64,000 bases of DNA from Pantoea rodasii (GCF_002095465.1 NZ_MLFP01000011.1:62001-126000), one strand, 5' to 3'; counted from the first letter of the stretch, positions 26,877 through 39,679 are shown. The notes: generated by a model not told the origin, from the letters alone. Numbers and translations are program-made.

Positions 26877-27878
26877 ATGGGCTTTTTACGACTCGACCCG
26901 ATGATGGTCAAACTCATCATCACCGTGCTGCTGGCCAGCTTCATCCCGGCCAAAGGCGGGTTTGTCGATTTCTTTGAATACCTGACCACTGCCGCTATCG
27001 CCCTGCTGTTCTTTATGCACGGTGCCAAGCTGTCTCGCGAAAAGATTATTGCCGGTAGCAGCCACTGGCGTCTGCATCTGTGGATTATGTGCAGCACCTT
27101 TGTGGTGTTCCCGATTCTCGGCTTGCTGCTGGTGTGGTGGCATCCGGTGAACGTCGGTCCGGAGATTTACACGGGCTTTATCTATCTGTGTATTCTGCCT
27201 GCCACCGTACAATCCGCGATTGCCTTTACGTCAATGGCGGGGGGTAACGTCGCGGCTGCGGTCTGCGCGGCTTCAGCTTCCAGTCTGCTGGGTGTATTTG
27301 TTTCACCGCTGCTGGTCAACCTGGTGATGAACGTGCACAGCGATGCGCCGAGCAATGGTTTCGAGCAGATCGGTAAAATCATGCTGCAACTGCTGGTGCC
27401 GTTTGTGATTGGTCACCTGTCACGTCGCTGGATTGGCGGTTGGGTAGAGAAACACCGTAGCCTGATTGGTAAAACCGACCAGACCTCGATCCTGTTAGTG
27501 GTTTATTCCGCCTTCAGTGAAGCCGTGGTGAATGGCATCTGGCATCGCGTGGGTGTGGATACTCTGCTGTGGATTCTGGCGGGCAGCGTGCTGATTCTGT
27601 TTGTGGCGCTGGCGATTAACCTGGGTGCCTCGCGTCTGTTTGGCTTCAGCCGCGCCGATGAAATCGTGGTACTGTTCTGTGGCTCGAAAAAAAGTCTGGC
27701 GAATGGCGTGCCGATGGCCAACATCCTGTTCCCTGCCAGCTCGGTCGGGATTATCGTGCTGCCGCTGATGATCTTCCATCAGGTGCAGTTGATGGTGTGT
27801 TCGTTCATCGCCCAGCGCTATAAAGCCGGCAATGAAAAACGGCTTGCACAACAGCAAGTCGAAGCACAGAAATCCTAA
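26877..27878 (+). CDS. yfeH: YfeH-like bile acid:sodium symporter family transporter
   Basis: A 333-residue inner-membrane protein of the BASS/SBF-like family (E. coli YfeH 332), with about ten helices. Family segments include FIPAKGGFVDFFEYLTTAAI, TGFIYLCILPATVQSAIAFT and the late VVLFCGSKKSLANGVPMANI. The natural substrate is unknown. It is divergent from and probably controlled by yfeR. A hairpin follows the stop. Confidence 0.9.
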   Translation: MGFLRLDPMMVKLIITVLLASFIPAKGGFVDFFEYLTTAAIALLFFMHGAKLSREKIIAGSSHWRLHLWIMCSTFVVFPILGLLLVWWHPVNVGPEIYTGFIYLCILPATVQSAIAFTSMAGGNVAAAVCAASASSLLGVFVSPLLVNLVMNVHSDAPSNGFEQIGKIMLQLLVPFVIGHLSRRWIGGWVEKHRSLIGKTDQTSILLVVYSAFSEAVVNGIWHRVGVDTLLWILAGSVLILFVALAINLGASRLFGFSRADEIVVLFCGSKKSLANGVPMANILFPASSVGIIVLPLMIFHQVQLMVCSFIAQRYKAGNEKRLAQQQVEAQKS

Positions 27879-27883
27879 GCAAA

Positions 27884-27903
27884 CGGCCCGCAATCGCGGG
27901 CCG
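27884..27903. terminator. Hairpin between convergent yfeH and ypeB
   Basis: Perfect 8-bp stem CGGCCCGC/GCGGGCCG with loop AATC, six bases after the yfeH stop. The T-run is weak. Confidence 0.65.
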
Positions 27904-27908
27904 CTTTG

Positions 27909-28127
27909 TTATTCACTACGTTTGAGAGGCTTGACCAATTCCTGCAGCCCTTCGATTTTAATCGTCAGAGTCAACTGCATCAGGTCACCTAACCTGCCGG
28001 CGGGAAACTCATTTTTACGCGCAAACCACAGCAGATATTCTTCCGGCACATCAATCAGCATCCGACCTTTGTACTTTCCGAACGGCATCGCGGTATTAGC
28101 GATCTCAACCAGCTGAAATTTATCCAT
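27909..28127 (-). CDS. ypeB: YpeB-like DUF3820 protein
   Basis: A 72-residue protein the same length as E. coli YpeB and in the same place after ligA. It contains the conserved IANTAMPFGKYKGRMLIDVP and EEYLLWFARKNEFPAGRLG segments of DUF3820 (a putative quorum-sensing-regulated family). The start codon lies one base after the ligA stop, so translation is coupled to ligA. Its role is unknown, though the link suggests nucleic-acid work. Confidence 0.88.
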   Translation of the reverse strand: MDKFQLVEIANTAMPFGKYKGRMLIDVPEEYLLWFARKNEFPAGRLGDLMQLTLTIKIEGLQELVKPLKRSE

Positions 28128-28128
28128 G

Positions 28129-30153
<2,025 letters not shown>

Positions 30154-30166
30154 TTACCCGATAAAA

Positions 30167-30186
30167 AACCCCCGACAAGCGGGGTT
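30167..30186 (-). terminator. Terminator of zipA
   Basis: AACCCC...GGGGTT hairpin between zipA and ligA. Read on the minus strand it is followed by GTTTTTTA, so zipA and ligA are probably separate transcripts. Confidence 0.65.
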
Positions 30187-30218
30187 GTTTCGTTAATATT
30201 TGATTTTGCTCGCGGCTA

Positions 30219-31206
30219 TCAGCCGATAACCTCGCGAATGCGCGCTTTGTAGGTTTCCAGCTTCTGCGGCGTCATCATCCGACGCTCATCATCCAGCACG
30301 ACACCGCCGACATCATCCGCAATACGCTGTGCAGATTGCAGCATCAGCTTAAAGTTCTGGTTAGCATCACCGTAAGACGGCACCATCATAAAGATGGAGA
30401 TGCCCGGCGTGCTGAAATCGCCCATGGTGTCCGGATTGAAAGAGCCAGGCTTCACCATATTCGCCAGGCTGAACAGTACCGGGCCGCTGCCCGCAGGACT
30501 CAGATGGCGATGGAAAATGTTCATCTCACCAAACTGGAAGCCCGCTTGCAGAATACCCTGCAACAACGCTTCGCCGTTCAGTTCACCACCGGCATGGGCG
30601 GCAACGTGCAGCACCAGCACCGCTTCATTTTTTCTTTGGGTAGAAGCAACGGGCTGTTGAGGCGCTTCATGTGCAACCGGCACCTCGTCTTCATATTCTG
30701 GCTCTTCAGCCGCCATAAATTCAGGCGCAGGCTGAGTGGCAGACAGCGGCTCATTATCCAGTAATGGATCGGCCTGAACCGGCTGCGGCTGCGGTTTTGG
30801 CTGCGGCGCTGGCGCCGGTCTTGTCACCGGTGATTGAGGCGCAGGTTGACGCACTTCTGGCTCATCATCCAGCAGCGGATCGCCCATCAATGGGGTTTCA
30901 TGACGCGAGAACGGCTGACGCGCGGGTTCAGGCGCACGCGGCGCGCTGACAGGTTTAGTCACAGGCGCGTCAAACTCGGGCTCTTCATGGGCGTCACGAT
31001 TGCGACGGACACGTACTTCGCCGACGCCATCATCTTCGTCGCTCTGCAGATCTTCATCCGCTTCTTCGCGTTGTTTCAGACGTTGTGCGGGCGATCGCGA
31101 ACACGGAAGAGCGCTCTTTACGGCTGGTCCACAGTCCGTGAAGTAGCAGCGCTATTATGGCGATCGCGCCAACAACGATTAATATCAGACGCAAATCCTG
31201 CATCAT
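30219..31206 (-). pseudogene. zipA: zipA cell division protein, frameshifted in this sequence
   Basis: ZipA tethers FtsZ to the inner membrane. The N-terminal frame (start 31206, [20 protein letters not shown]) has the membrane anchor and [10 protein letters not shown]. The main frame holds the charged and Pro/Gln-rich linker and the FtsZ-binding domain ([38 protein letters not shown]). Between 31083 and 31100 two single bases are missing; restoring one G and one T on the plus strand yields VFRDRPHKRLKQREE, as in E. coli, and 329 residues (E. coli 328). An essential gene with two breaks within 20 bp points to sequencing error. Confidence 0.9.
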
Positions 31207-31423
31207 TGTATTCTCTGTTGTTCCAATACCTTGCCACCACGGCAAACTTTATCCTCTAACTGTATTTGCCCAGCTACACAAGTGCAAGTCTGTGCAGTAT
31301 TTTCTGACAAATAAGATAGCCGCCCCACGCTTTTTTGCTGTTTTTTCGCGCAAAGGGCGCCTGCTACCGACAAAAAGCCAGGTTATGATGTTCGCGCCGC
31401 CACATAAAGGAGAAAGGCTCGCT

Positions 31424-32182
31424 ATGCCCGTTGAGAATTCGCCCTCATCATTTAATGGTCTTCATTACTTCGCCGAAGGCTGGAAGTTAGTGCGCCTGCC
31501 CGGCATTCGCCGCTATGTCATTATCCCGTTGCTGATCAACATTCTGCTGTTGGGTGGCGCATTTGTTTGGTTGTTTCAACGCCTGGGCCAATGGATCCCG
31601 GCATTGATGTCGCACATTCCTGATTGGCTACAGTGGCTCAGTTATCTGCTGTGGCCGCTTTCGGTGATTTCGATTGTGCTGGTATTCAGCTACTTTTTCT
31701 CCACCATTGCGAACTGGATTGCCGCGCCATTTTGCGGATTGCTGGCCGAGCAACTGGAGGGACGTCTTACCGGTAAACCGCTGCCTGACAGTGGCTGGAT
31801 GGCGATGCTGCGGGATATTCCACGCATCATGAAACGCGAATTACAGAAGCTCGGCTACTATTTGCCACGCGCGCTGGGATTGCTGCTGCTTTACTTTATC
31901 CCCGGATTTGGTCAGACGGTGGCACCGATTTTGTGGTTCCTGTTTAGCGCGTGGATGCTATCGGTTCAATATTGCGACTATCCTTTCGATAATCACAAAG
32001 TAAGCTTTAACCAGATGCGTAGCGCGCTGCGCCAGCACAAAACGGCCAATATGCAGTTTGGTGCGATGGTCAGCCTGTTTACGATGATCCCAATTTTGAA
32101 CCTGGCGATTATGCCGGTGGCGGTATGCGGCGCCACCGCGATGTGGGTCGATCGCTATCGTCCACAACACGCACGGCACTAA
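31424..32182 (+). CDS. cysZ: Sulfate transporter CysZ
   Basis: A 252-residue inner-membrane protein (E. coli 253) that imports sulfate for cysteine synthesis. Start ATG 31424 after AAGGAG. Hallmarks are the N-terminal [20 protein letters not shown], hydrophobic hairpins at about 30-65 and 70-90, and [19 protein letters not shown]. The gene is divergent from zipA and 140 bp before cysK, the usual arrangement. An imperfect hairpin lies after its stop. Confidence 0.93.
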   Translation: MPVENSPSSFNGLHYFAEGWKLVRLPGIRRYVIIPLLINILLLGGAFVWLFQRLGQWIPALMSHIPDWLQWLSYLLWPLSVISIVLVFSYFFSTIANWIAAPFCGLLAEQLEGRLTGKPLPDSGWMAMLRDIPRIMKRELQKLGYYLPRALGLLLLYFIPGFGQTVAPILWFLFSAWMLSVQYCDYPFDNHKVSFNQMRSALRQHKTANMQFGAMVSLFTMIPILNLAIMPVAVCGATAMWVDRYRPQHARH

Positions 32183-32192
32183 TGCTTCAAAA

Positions 32193-32218
32193 AGCCTTAT
32201 GCATTTTTGCGTAAGGCT
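32193..32218 (+). terminator. Hairpin between cysZ and cysK
   Basis: 10-bp stem AGCCTTATGC/GCGTAAGGCT (one T-G pair) with a 6-base loop, ten bases past the cysZ stop. The following T-run is poor, so termination may be partial. Confidence 0.5.
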
Positions 32219-32322
32219 TATGGTTGTGGGCTATATAGATATGCGATTTCTTTCCTTCCGCACACCGGAAGAACAGGTATGCTCTGAGGGTTCCCAATAT
32301 TTCATACAGTTAAGGACGAGCT

Positions 32323-33294
32323 ATGAGTAAGATCTATGAAGACAACTCTCTGACAATTGGTCATACGCCGCTGGTTCGACTGAACCGCATCGGTAATGGA
32401 CGCATCCTGGCGAAGGTCGAGTCGCGCAACCCGAGCTTCAGCGTCAAATGCCGTATCGGTGCCAATATGATTTGGGACGCTGAAAAACGCGGCATTCTTA
32501 AGCCGGGCGTTGAGCTGGTTGAACCTACCAGCGGTAACACCGGTATCGCGCTGGCCTATGTGGCTGCAGCGCGTGGCTACAAGCTGACGCTGACCATGCC
32601 AGAAACCATGTCAGTTGAACGTCGTAAGCTGTTAAAAGCGCTGGGTGCCAACCTGGTGCTGACTGAAGGCCCTAAAGGCATGAAAGGTGCTATCGCCAAG
32701 GCGGAAGAAATCGTCGCCAGCGATCCGGACAAATTCGTGCTGTTGCAGCAGTTTAGCAATCCAGCTAATCCGGAAATCCACGAAAAAACCACTGGCCCAG
32801 AAATCTGGGAAGACACGGACGGTGAAGTGGATGTGTTTATTGCGGGCGTAGGTACCGGTGGTACGCTGACCGGCGTGAGCCGCTACATCAAGAACACCAA
32901 AGGTAAGAAAGGGCTGATCACCGTGGCGGTGGAACCGACTGATTCCCCGGTTATCGCTCAGGCTATCGCCGGTGAAGAGATCAAACCGGGTCCACATAAA
33001 ATTCAGGGCATCGGTGCCGGTTTTATCCCTGGCAACCTTGATCTGAAGCTGGTTGATCGTGTGGTGGCGATTACCAACGAAGAAGCGATCAGCACCGCGC
33101 GTCTGCTGATGGAAGAAGAAGGCATTCTGGCAGGCATCTCTTCGGGCGCAGCCGTGGCTGCCGCACTGAAGCTGCAGGAAGACGAAGCGTTCGCCAATAA
33201 GAACATTGTGGTGATCCTGCCCTCTTCCGGTGAGCGTTATCTTAGCACCGCCCTCTTCGCCGATCTGTTCACCGAAAAAGAGCTGCAGCAGTAA
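32323..33294 (+). CDS. cysK: Cysteine synthase A (O-acetylserine sulfhydrylase)
   Basis: A 323-residue PLP enzyme (E. coli 323) converting O-acetylserine and sulfide to cysteine. PLP lysine is Lys42 ([19 protein letters not shown]). The substrate loop is [16 protein letters not shown] and the phosphate-binding [16 protein letters not shown] is intact. It carries the CysK-type C-terminus. A good AGGA site precedes the ATG. Control by CysB is expected from the family; no site was confirmed. Confidence 0.96.
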   Translation: MSKIYEDNSLTIGHTPLVRLNRIGNGRILAKVESRNPSFSVKCRIGANMIWDAEKRGILKPGVELVEPTSGNTGIALAYVAAARGYKLTLTMPETMSVERRKLLKALGANLVLTEGPKGMKGAIAKAEEIVASDPDKFVLLQQFSNPANPEIHEKTTGPEIWEDTDGEVDVFIAGVGTGGTLTGVSRYIKNTKGKKGLITVAVEPTDSPVIAQAIAGEEIKPGPHKIQGIGAGFIPGNLDLKLVDRVVAITNEEAISTARLLMEEEGILAGISSGAAVAAALKLQEDEAFANKNIVVILPSSGERYLSTALFADLFTEKELQQ

Positions 33295-33316
33295 CCTCCA
33301 AATTCTGAAAACGATG

Positions 33317-33345
33317 AAAAAAAGCACCCGATCGGGTGCTTTTTT
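33317..33345 (+). terminator. Terminator of cysK
   Basis: AGCACCC-GATC-GGGTGCT stem-loop flanked by an A-run and followed by TTTTT, about 25 bases after the cysK stop. Confidence 0.92.
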
Positions 33346-33681
33346 GTGGTGCAGATCTCACTTTTATCACCAGACAGATTGATTTCAATGTCGTGGCTCT
33401 GGTATTTAAGCTTCCAATTATTTCGGTGCCTGAAATTAATCAGGCTTTGAAGTGGATCAAGCTGAATCGATAAACTGATTTGGCGAAACGGCGAATCACG
33501 GCATACTAATCACAGTGTCGAATGTGTGCAGTTTTTGATCTGCAACCGAAAGACGCACCTTACTATGCGCATTTTTTGGTCAGCTTAATGCCATACCAGC
33601 GCACCTTCACAGGCTAAAGTGACGGCTCCAGGCTAGACTTTAGATCCATAACACCAAACCTGATAAAGTTGGGGAAATAGA
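33346..33681. promoter_or_regulatory. ptsH-ptsI-crr promoter and leader region
   Basis: About 335 bp without a gene. The last 60 bp (GGCTAGACTTTAG, then AACACCAAACCT and GTTGGGGAAATA before the ATG) resemble the E. coli ptsH leader as I recall it. In E. coli the region carries several promoters controlled by CRP and Mlc; their exact sites were not resolved here. Confidence 0.5.
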
Positions 33682-33939
33682 ATGTTCCAGCAAGAAGTTA
33701 CCATTACCGCACCTAACGGCCTTCATACCCGTCCTGCAGCTCAGTTCGTTAAAGAAGCTAAGGCTTTCCAGTCAGATATCACTGTGACCTCAAATGGCAA
33801 ATCTGCCAGTGCGAAAAGCCTGTTCAAACTGCAGACTCTGGGTCTGACTCAGGGTACGGTTGTTACGCTGTCTGCTGAAGGTGAAGATGAGCAGCAAGCG
33901 GTTGAGCATCTGGTGAAACTGATGGCTGAGCTGGAGTAA
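33682..33939 (+). CDS. ptsH: Phosphocarrier protein HPr
   Basis: An 85-residue cytoplasmic phosphocarrier, same length as E. coli HPr. The active-site His15 lies in [16 protein letters not shown] and Ser46 in [13 protein letters not shown]. It accepts phosphate from enzyme I and passes it to sugar-specific EIIA domains. First gene of the ptsH-ptsI-crr operon, 159 bp before ptsI. Confidence 0.97.
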   Translation: MFQQEVTITAPNGLHTRPAAQFVKEAKAFQSDITVTSNGKSASAKSLFKLQTLGLTQGTVVTLSAEGEDEQQAVEHLVKLMAELE

Positions 33940-34098
33940 TTCCGCTCAGGCAAGCAACTAAACCGACTCTTTTGCCCCATTGAGTGCAAATATCTTGATC
34001 GCGGACAACCTGTCCGCGTTCTTGCTTCCTTAGAGTACTGTTCCGCTACAGTGGCAACGCATTGGGTCAATGAGCCATCGTGATTAAAAGGTAGGGTT

Positions 34099-35826
34099 AT
34101 GATTTCAGGCATTTTAGCATCACCAGGTTTCGCTTTCGGCAAAGCACTTTTGCTGAAGGAAGATGAGATCGTCATCAGCCGTAAAAAAATTACCGACGAT
34201 CAGGTTGAACAAGAAATTCAACGCTTCCTTGATGGACGTGGCAAAGCGGCTGTACAGCTTGAAGCCATCCGCATCAAAGCCGGTGAAACCCTCGGTGAAG
34301 AGAAAGCGGCGATCTTTGAAGGTCACATCATGCTGCTCGAAGATGAAGAGCTTGAGCAGGAAATCATCGACCTGATTAAAAAAGATCACGCAACGGCTGA
34401 CGCAGCGGCTTACTCCGTCATTGATGGCCAGGCAAAGGCGCTAGAAGAACTGGACGACGAATACCTGAAAGAACGTGCGGCTGACGTACGTGACATCGGT
34501 AAACGCCTGCTGCAGAACATTCTGGGCCTGCACATTGTCGACCTCGGTGCGATTGCAGACGAATCTATTCTGGTGGCAAAGGATTTAACGCCGTCAGAAA
34601 CCGCACAGCTGAACCTGAAGAAGGTGCTGGGCTTTATTACTGATATCGGTGGCCGTACTTCGCATACGTCCATCATGGCGCGTTCTCTGGAAATCCCTGC
34701 GATTGTGGGAACCGGTAACGTGACCACCACCGTTAAAAACGGTGATTACCTGATCATCGATGGCGTAAACAACAAGATTTATGTCAATCCATCCGATGAA
34801 GTGCTGGAAGAGCTGAAAGCCATCCAGACACAATATCTGTCTGAAAAACACGAATTAGCCAAGCTGAAAGACCTGCCGGCTATCACGCTGGACGGCCATC
34901 AGGTTGAAGTGTGCGCCAACATCGGTACCGTGCGCGACGTCGCGGGTGCAGAGCGCAACGGTGCGGAAGGCGTGGGCCTGTATCGTACCGAATTCCTGTT
35001 TATGGACCGTGATTCGCTGCCTACCGAAGAAGAACAGTTCCAGGCTTATAAAGCCGTTGCTGAAGCCGTGGGTTCTCAGGCAGTGATCGTGCGTACCATG
35101 GACATCGGCGGCGATAAAGATCTGCCGTACATGAACTTGCCAAAAGAGGACAACCCGTTCCTCGGCTGGCGTGCGATTCGTATCGCGATGGATCGTAAAG
35201 AGATTCTGCATGCTCAGCTGCGCGCTATCCTGCGTGCATCGTCCTTCGGCAAACTGCGCATCATGTTCCCGATGATCATTTCGGTGGAAGAAGTGCGTGC
35301 GCTGAAAGGCGAGCTGGAACTTCTGAAAGCCCAGCTGCGTGAAGAAGGCAAATCCTTCGATGAGACCATTGAAGTGGGCATTATGGTTGAAACGCCTGCT
35401 TCCGCGGTGATTGCACGCCATCTGGCGAAAGAAGTCGACTTCTTTAGTATTGGGACAAATGACCTGACGCAGTATACTCTGGCGGTCGATCGTGGTAATG
35501 ATTTGATTTCACACCTCTATAACCCAATGACGCCATCTGTACTGGGCCTCATTAAGCAAGTGATCGACGCATCACATGCCGAAGGGAAATGGACCGGCAT
35601 GTGTGGTGAGCTGGCTGGTGATGAACGTGCTACACTACTGTTACTGGGAATGGGGCTGGACGAATTCAGCATGAGTGCCATTTCAATCCCGAGCATCAAG
35701 AAGATTATTCGTAATACCAATTTCGAAGATGCGAAGGCATTGGCGGAGCAGGCTCTGGCTCAACCCACAGCGGAAGATTTGATGAATCTGGTCAACAAAT
35801 TCATCAAAGAAAAAACGCTCTGCTGA
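34099..35826 (+). CDS. ptsI: PTS enzyme I
   Basis: A 575-residue protein, the same length as E. coli enzyme I, which transfers phosphate from phosphoenolpyruvate to HPr. The phosphohistidine domain has His189 in [13 protein letters not shown]. The PEP-binding barrel shows [16 protein letters not shown] and the catalytic region [29 protein letters not shown] precedes the ATG. Second gene of the operon. Confidence 0.97.
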   Translation: MISGILASPGFAFGKALLLKEDEIVISRKKITDDQVEQEIQRFLDGRGKAAVQLEAIRIKAGETLGEEKAAIFEGHIMLLEDEELEQEIIDLIKKDHATADAAAYSVIDGQAKALEELDDEYLKERAADVRDIGKRLLQNILGLHIVDLGAIADESILVAKDLTPSETAQLNLKKVLGFITDIGGRTSHTSIMARSLEIPAIVGTGNVTTTVKNGDYLIIDGVNNKIYVNPSDEVLEELKAIQTQYLSEKHELAKLKDLPAITLDGHQVEVCANIGTVRDVAGAERNGAEGVGLYRTEFLFMDRDSLPTEEEQFQAYKAVAEAVGSQAVIVRTMDIGGDKDLPYMNLPKEDNPFLGWRAIRIAMDRKEILHAQLRAILRASSFGKLRIMFPMIISVEEVRALKGELELLKAQLREEGKSFDETIEVGIMVETPASAVIARHLAKEVDFFSIGTNDLTQYTLAVDRGNDLISHLYNPMTPSVLGLIKQVIDASHAEGKWTGMCGELAGDERATLLLLGMGLDEFSMSAISIPSIKKIIRNTNFEDAKALAEQALAQPTAEDLMNLVNKFIKEKTLC

Positions 35827-35868
35827 TCCACGAGACGCTGGCCCCAAATTACTGCTTAGGAGAAGATC

Positions 35869-36372
35869 ATGGGTTTGTTTTCTAAACTTTTTGGCGAAAA
35901 ATCAGAGAGCGCGTCAGGGACTATTGATATCGTTGCGCCTCTGTCAGGCGAAATCGTGAATATCGAAGACGTACCTGATGTGGTATTTGCTGAGAAAATC
36001 GTCGGTGACGGTATTGCCATTAAACCAACTGGCAACAAAATGGTTGCTCCTGTTGACGGCACCATCGGTAAGATTTTCGAAACCAACCACGCCTTTTCAA
36101 TCGAGTCTGACAACGGCATTGAGCTGTTTGTCCACTTCGGTATTGATACGGTTGAATTGAAAGGTGAAGGCTTCAAACGCATCGCTGAAGAAGGCCAGAA
36201 AGTGAAAAAAGGCGACGTGGTGATCGAGTTTGATCTGCCACTGCTGGAAGAGAAAGCAAAATCCACGCTGACGCCGGTTGTGATTTCGAACATGGACGAA
36301 ATCAAAGACCTGATCAAACTCTCCGGTCAGGTGACTGTGGGTGAAACCCCGGTTATCCGCATTAAGAAGTAA
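35869..36372 (+). CDS. crr: Glucose-specific EIIA (Crr)
   Basis: A 167-residue EIIA-Glc (E. coli 169; the N-terminal helix region differs). The active-site pair is His74 ([12 protein letters not shown]) and His89 ([13 protein letters not shown]). It passes phosphate to glucose and sucrose EIIBC and, depending on phosphorylation, inhibits permeases or activates adenylate cyclase. Last gene of the pts operon, with a strong terminator behind it. Confidence 0.97.
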   Translation: MGLFSKLFGEKSESASGTIDIVAPLSGEIVNIEDVPDVVFAEKIVGDGIAIKPTGNKMVAPVDGTIGKIFETNHAFSIESDNGIELFVHFGIDTVELKGEGFKRIAEEGQKVKKGDVVIEFDLPLLEEKAKSTLTPVVISNMDEIKDLIKLSGQVTVGETPVIRIKK

Positions 36373-36388
36373 GCAGCGTCTGGATAGT

Positions 36389-36417
36389 AAAAACGGCACC
36401 CAATGGGTGCCGTTTTT
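36389..36417 (+). terminator. Terminator of the pts operon
   Basis: Perfect 13-bp stem AAAAACGGCACCC/GGGTGCCGTTTTT with a 3-base loop, sixteen bases past the crr stop. Confidence 0.93.
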
Positions 36418-36508
36418 GTTTGTGTGGCTCGTGTGTTGGGGATGGTGCGGTCGTCCTGCCCTACTCCACATAATGCGTGCTGTTAGCAGTAAGTTTCGCT
36501 TTAAACCT

Positions 36509-37869
36509 TTAGTCTTGCTTCCATCGCGGCAGCTTCAGGGTCAGCTCCAGGCCACCTTCAGGGCGATTCACCGCCTGCACTTCACCGTGGTGCGCCAGAA
36601 TCACCTTACGCACGATGGAGAGCCCTAAGCCGTATCCTTTGCCCATCAGTGGCGAATTAACGCGTACGAAAGGATCGAAGATGCTGGAGAGCTTCTCTTC
36701 ATCCACACCCGGCCCCTGATCGCGCACGCGAATCGCCAGCCACTGGTTTTCCGCCTGCAATCGCACGCTGATGTGCTGGCCTTTGTGCGAGAAGCGCAGC
36801 GCATTACGCAGGACGTTCTCCACGCCACGGCGTATCAGTTCGGCATTGCCGTGCACAGTGTAGTCGGCGTTCTCATCGACCTGAAAATCGACTTTTCGCC
36901 CGGGATCTGTGCCTCGTAACGCACATCTGTGACCACCGCGTGCAGCAGGCCCGTGAGGTCAAAGTACTGCTCTCCGGGCATGCTTTCATGTTCCGCGCGT
37001 GACAGCGTCAGCAGCTCGCCAATCATCTTATCGAGGCGTCGAGCTTCTTCATCAATACGGCTAAGGGAAGATTCCACCGATTCCGGTGTTTGCCGCGCCA
37101 GGCCGGTTGCCAGCTGCAGGCGCGCCAGCGGTGAGCGCAGCTCGTGAGAGATATCATGCAACAGCTCCTCGCGCGCTTTCACCAGCGTATCGAGACGCTC
37201 TACCATCGCATCAAAATCCTGCGCCACGCTGGAGAGTTCATCATGGCGACGGCGCATCACCGGATAGAGTCGCACAGACAAATCGCCGCTGGAGACGCGG
37301 GCAAAGCCTTCACGCAGCTGACGCATCGGGCGCGTCAGGTTCCAGGCCAGCAGTAAGCTGAACAGCAGCCCCAGCGCACCGGCAAAGGTGAACATCGGCT
37401 CTGGGATGTTCAGGATGCGACGCGGGCCACCGCCGCCCATTGAGCTATCTTCGCGCAGTCCCTTAACGTCGTAGCGCAGCTCGTACTCTTTGCCGTCCTG
37501 CCCTTTCACCCAACGTACGATGATATTGGGGAACGGCCCGTGGAACGGCTCACTGAAGGTTTCAGGCGGCGCATTGCCTGGCGTGGCAGCAGGTTTGTCA
37601 TGCTGAATCACTGAGAAGAACTGACGGTCATTGGGTTCCCAATCGGCCATCATGTCATCCAGTGAACTCGGCCCACCGCGCTCGAGAACCGAGACGGCGG
37701 AAGCCATCTGCAAATTCACGATACGACGTATGGCAACGATTTCTGGCGGCTCGTGACGATTACCGGAGAGCGTAAAACCGAGCCACAGCAGCTGGCTGAT
37801 GATGACAAAGACGATCCAGAAGCCCAATAGGATCTTCCAGAACATGCGGCCACGGTAGCTGTGTTTCAT
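36509..37869 (-). pseudogene. CpxA-like sensor histidine kinase, frameshifted in this sequence
   Basis: Two-frame gene. From 37869: N-terminal helix (FWKILLGFWIVFVIISQLLW), periplasmic domain to about 165, second helix, HAMP (LTRPMRQLREGFARVSSGDL) and the phosphoacceptor LLHDISHELRSPLARLQLAT. From about 36900 another frame supplies the ATPase domain (NVLRNALRFSHKG, VRDQGPGVDEEKL, GYGLGLSIVRKV). Adding one G at the run 36899-36901 converts QIPGEKSIFR into QIPGRKVDFQVDENADYTV and joins the parts, giving 453 residues (E. coli CpxA 457). It overlaps the regulator gene by ATGA. The ligand is unknown. Confidence 0.82.
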
Positions 37870-38546
37870 CGAATGCGATAACCAATACTGCGCACAGTTT
37901 CAATGTTAATGCTGTCGGCGGTCAGTGCAGCCAGCTTTTGACGAATATTGCTGATGTGCACATCCACGCTGCGATCGTAGGCTTCACGCGGACGGCCCAG
38001 GCCTTTTTCTGACAGTTCATCTTTCGACACTACGCGATCGGGTGCACGCAGCAGCAGATCCAGCAGGTTAAATTCGGAGGCCGTCAGATCGAAGGCTTTA
38101 CCCTGCCATTCGGTGATGCGTGTGGCCGGATTCAGGCTAAGATCGCCCCAGCGCAGCACTTCTTTTTTATCGGGCACCGGCGCCTGATCTTCAAAGCGGC
38201 GCAGTACGGCACGCAGGCGCGCCACCAGCTCGCGTGGATAGCACGGCTTAGGCACATAATCATCCGCGCCCATTTCCAGACCAATCACGCGATCGATGTT
38301 GTCGCCTTTGGCAGTCAACATAATCACCGGCAGACGGCTGTTCTGACGCACCTGACGCAACACATCAATGCCGCTCATATCGGGCAGCATAATATCCAGG
38401 ATCATCGCGGTGTAATTGCCCGATAGCGCACCTTCCACTCCTGCGCTTCCGGTTAAAACCAATTGCGTTTCAAAGCCTTCCGCAATCAGGTACTGGCTCA
38501 GCATGGTGCCAAGTTCTACATCGTCATCAACAAGCAGAATTTTCAT
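37866..38546 (-). CDS. OmpR-family response regulator (CpxR-like)
   Basis: A 226-residue regulator: receiver domain 1-115 with acidic pocket VDDD, phosphoacceptor Asp51 (AMILDIMLPDMSG), Thr of MLTAKGD and Lys of PKPCYPREL; winged-helix DNA-binding domain about 130-226 (FDLTASEFNLLDLLLR, DRSVDVHISNIRQKL, ETVRSIGYRIR). It resembles CpxR, but this is a second locus, since cpxRA lies elsewhere in E. coli. Its stop overlaps the kinase start. The pair occupies the crr-cysM interval where E. coli carries pdxK, yfeK and yfeS. Confidence 0.88.
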   Translation of the reverse strand: MKILLVDDDVELGTMLSQYLIAEGFETQLVLTGSAGVEGALSGNYTAMILDIMLPDMSGIDVLRQVRQNSRLPVIMLTAKGDNIDRVIGLEMGADDYVPKPCYPRELVARLRAVLRRFEDQAPVPDKKEVLRWGDLSLNPATRITEWQGKAFDLTASEFNLLDLLLRAPDRVVSKDELSEKGLGRPREAYDRSVDVHISNIRQKLAALTADSINIETVRSIGYRIR

Positions 38547-38724
38547 CTTTATCTCTCGTGTAAATTGCCGCTATTTTGTCCTGAGTTGGCAGCGAGCGCA
38601 GCCGATTTTACTCGATCCTTACAGAGCCAACACCAGACGATTATTAGGGAGACTATAGACAAAAATGGCCCGGTCGCACCACCACAGCACGCTCAGGCCA
38701 GATAAAATGCGGGGAAAGCGAAAA

Positions 38725-39606
38725 TCAGTGAAATACGCCAGTCGAGAGATAACGATCGCCGCGATCGCAAACAATCGCCACCACCACGCTACCCGGATAG
38801 GTCGTCGCGATACGTAATGCACCGGCCACCGCGCCGCCGGAACTAACGCCACAGAAAATCCCTTCCCGCTGCGCGAGCGCTCGCATGGTTTCCTCGGCTT
38901 CCAGCTGTGCCATATCGATGACGTCATCCACCAGCTCAGGACGGAAAATCCCCGGCAGATAAGCCTCAGGCCAACGACGAATGCCGGGAATGCTGCTGCC
39001 TTCCTGCGGCTGTAAACCAATCACTTGCACCGCAGGGGCAAACTCTTTCAGATAGCGTCCCACACCGGTGATGGTGCCGGTGGTGCCCATGCTAGAGACA
39101 AAATGCGTCATGCGACCTTGCGTCTGCTGCCAGATTTCCGGGCCGGTGGTGAGATAGTGGCCGAGAGGATTGTCAGGATTATTGAACTGGTCCAGCACTC
39201 TGCCCTCACCGCGATCGGCCATCTCTTGCGCGAGATCGCGTGCACCTTCCATGCCCTGCTCACGCGTCACCAGCAGCAATTCTGCGCCGTAGGCACGCAT
39301 CGCATCCTGACGCTCCTGACTCATGTTATCCGGCATCAGCAGGCGCAGCTTATAGCCTTTCATCGCGGCGATCATCGCCAGTGCAATGCCGGTATTGCCG
39401 CTGGTCGCTTCAATCAGGGTATCGCCGGGTTTGATGTCACCGCGCAGCTCCGCCTGATGAATCATCGACCAGGCTGCACGATCTTTTACCGAACCGGCTG
39501 GATTGTTGCCTTCCAGCTTTAACCAGATTTCACTGCCGTTATCGGGCGTCAGGCGTTGCAACCTGATCAACGGCGTATTGCCGATGGTATTTTCTAGTGT
39601 GGTCAC
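38725..39606 (-). CDS. cysM: Cysteine synthase B (CysM)
   Basis: A 293-residue PLP enzyme making S-sulfocysteine from O-acetylserine and thiosulfate, or cysteine with sulfide. PLP lysine is in GNNPAGSVKDRAAWSM, the substrate loop in [16 protein letters not shown] and the glycine loop in SMGTTGTITGVGRYL. A GTG start at 39606 (MTTLENTIGNTPLIRL) matches the family; the open frame runs on to 39795 inside cysA without homology. The C-terminus stops at STGVFH, about ten residues short of E. coli. It follows cysA after 73 bp. Confidence 0.94.
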   Translation of the reverse strand: MTTLENTIGNTPLIRLQRLTPDNGSEIWLKLEGNNPAGSVKDRAAWSMIHQAELRGDIKPGDTLIEATSGNTGIALAMIAAMKGYKLRLLMPDNMSQERQDAMRAYGAELLLVTREQGMEGARDLAQEMADRGEGRVLDQFNNPDNPLGHYLTTGPEIWQQTQGRMTHFVSSMGTTGTITGVGRYLKEFAPAVQVIGLQPQEGSSIPGIRRWPEAYLPGIFRPELVDDVIDMAQLEAEETMRALAQREGIFCGVSSGGAVAGALRIATTYPGSVVVAIVCDRGDRYLSTGVFH

Positions 39607-39679
39607 GGTGTGATTCCAGACAGAAGAGACGCAAATAAATCGGGCGGGAAAAGTCCCGCCCGAAGGAGTGTCAAAAATA

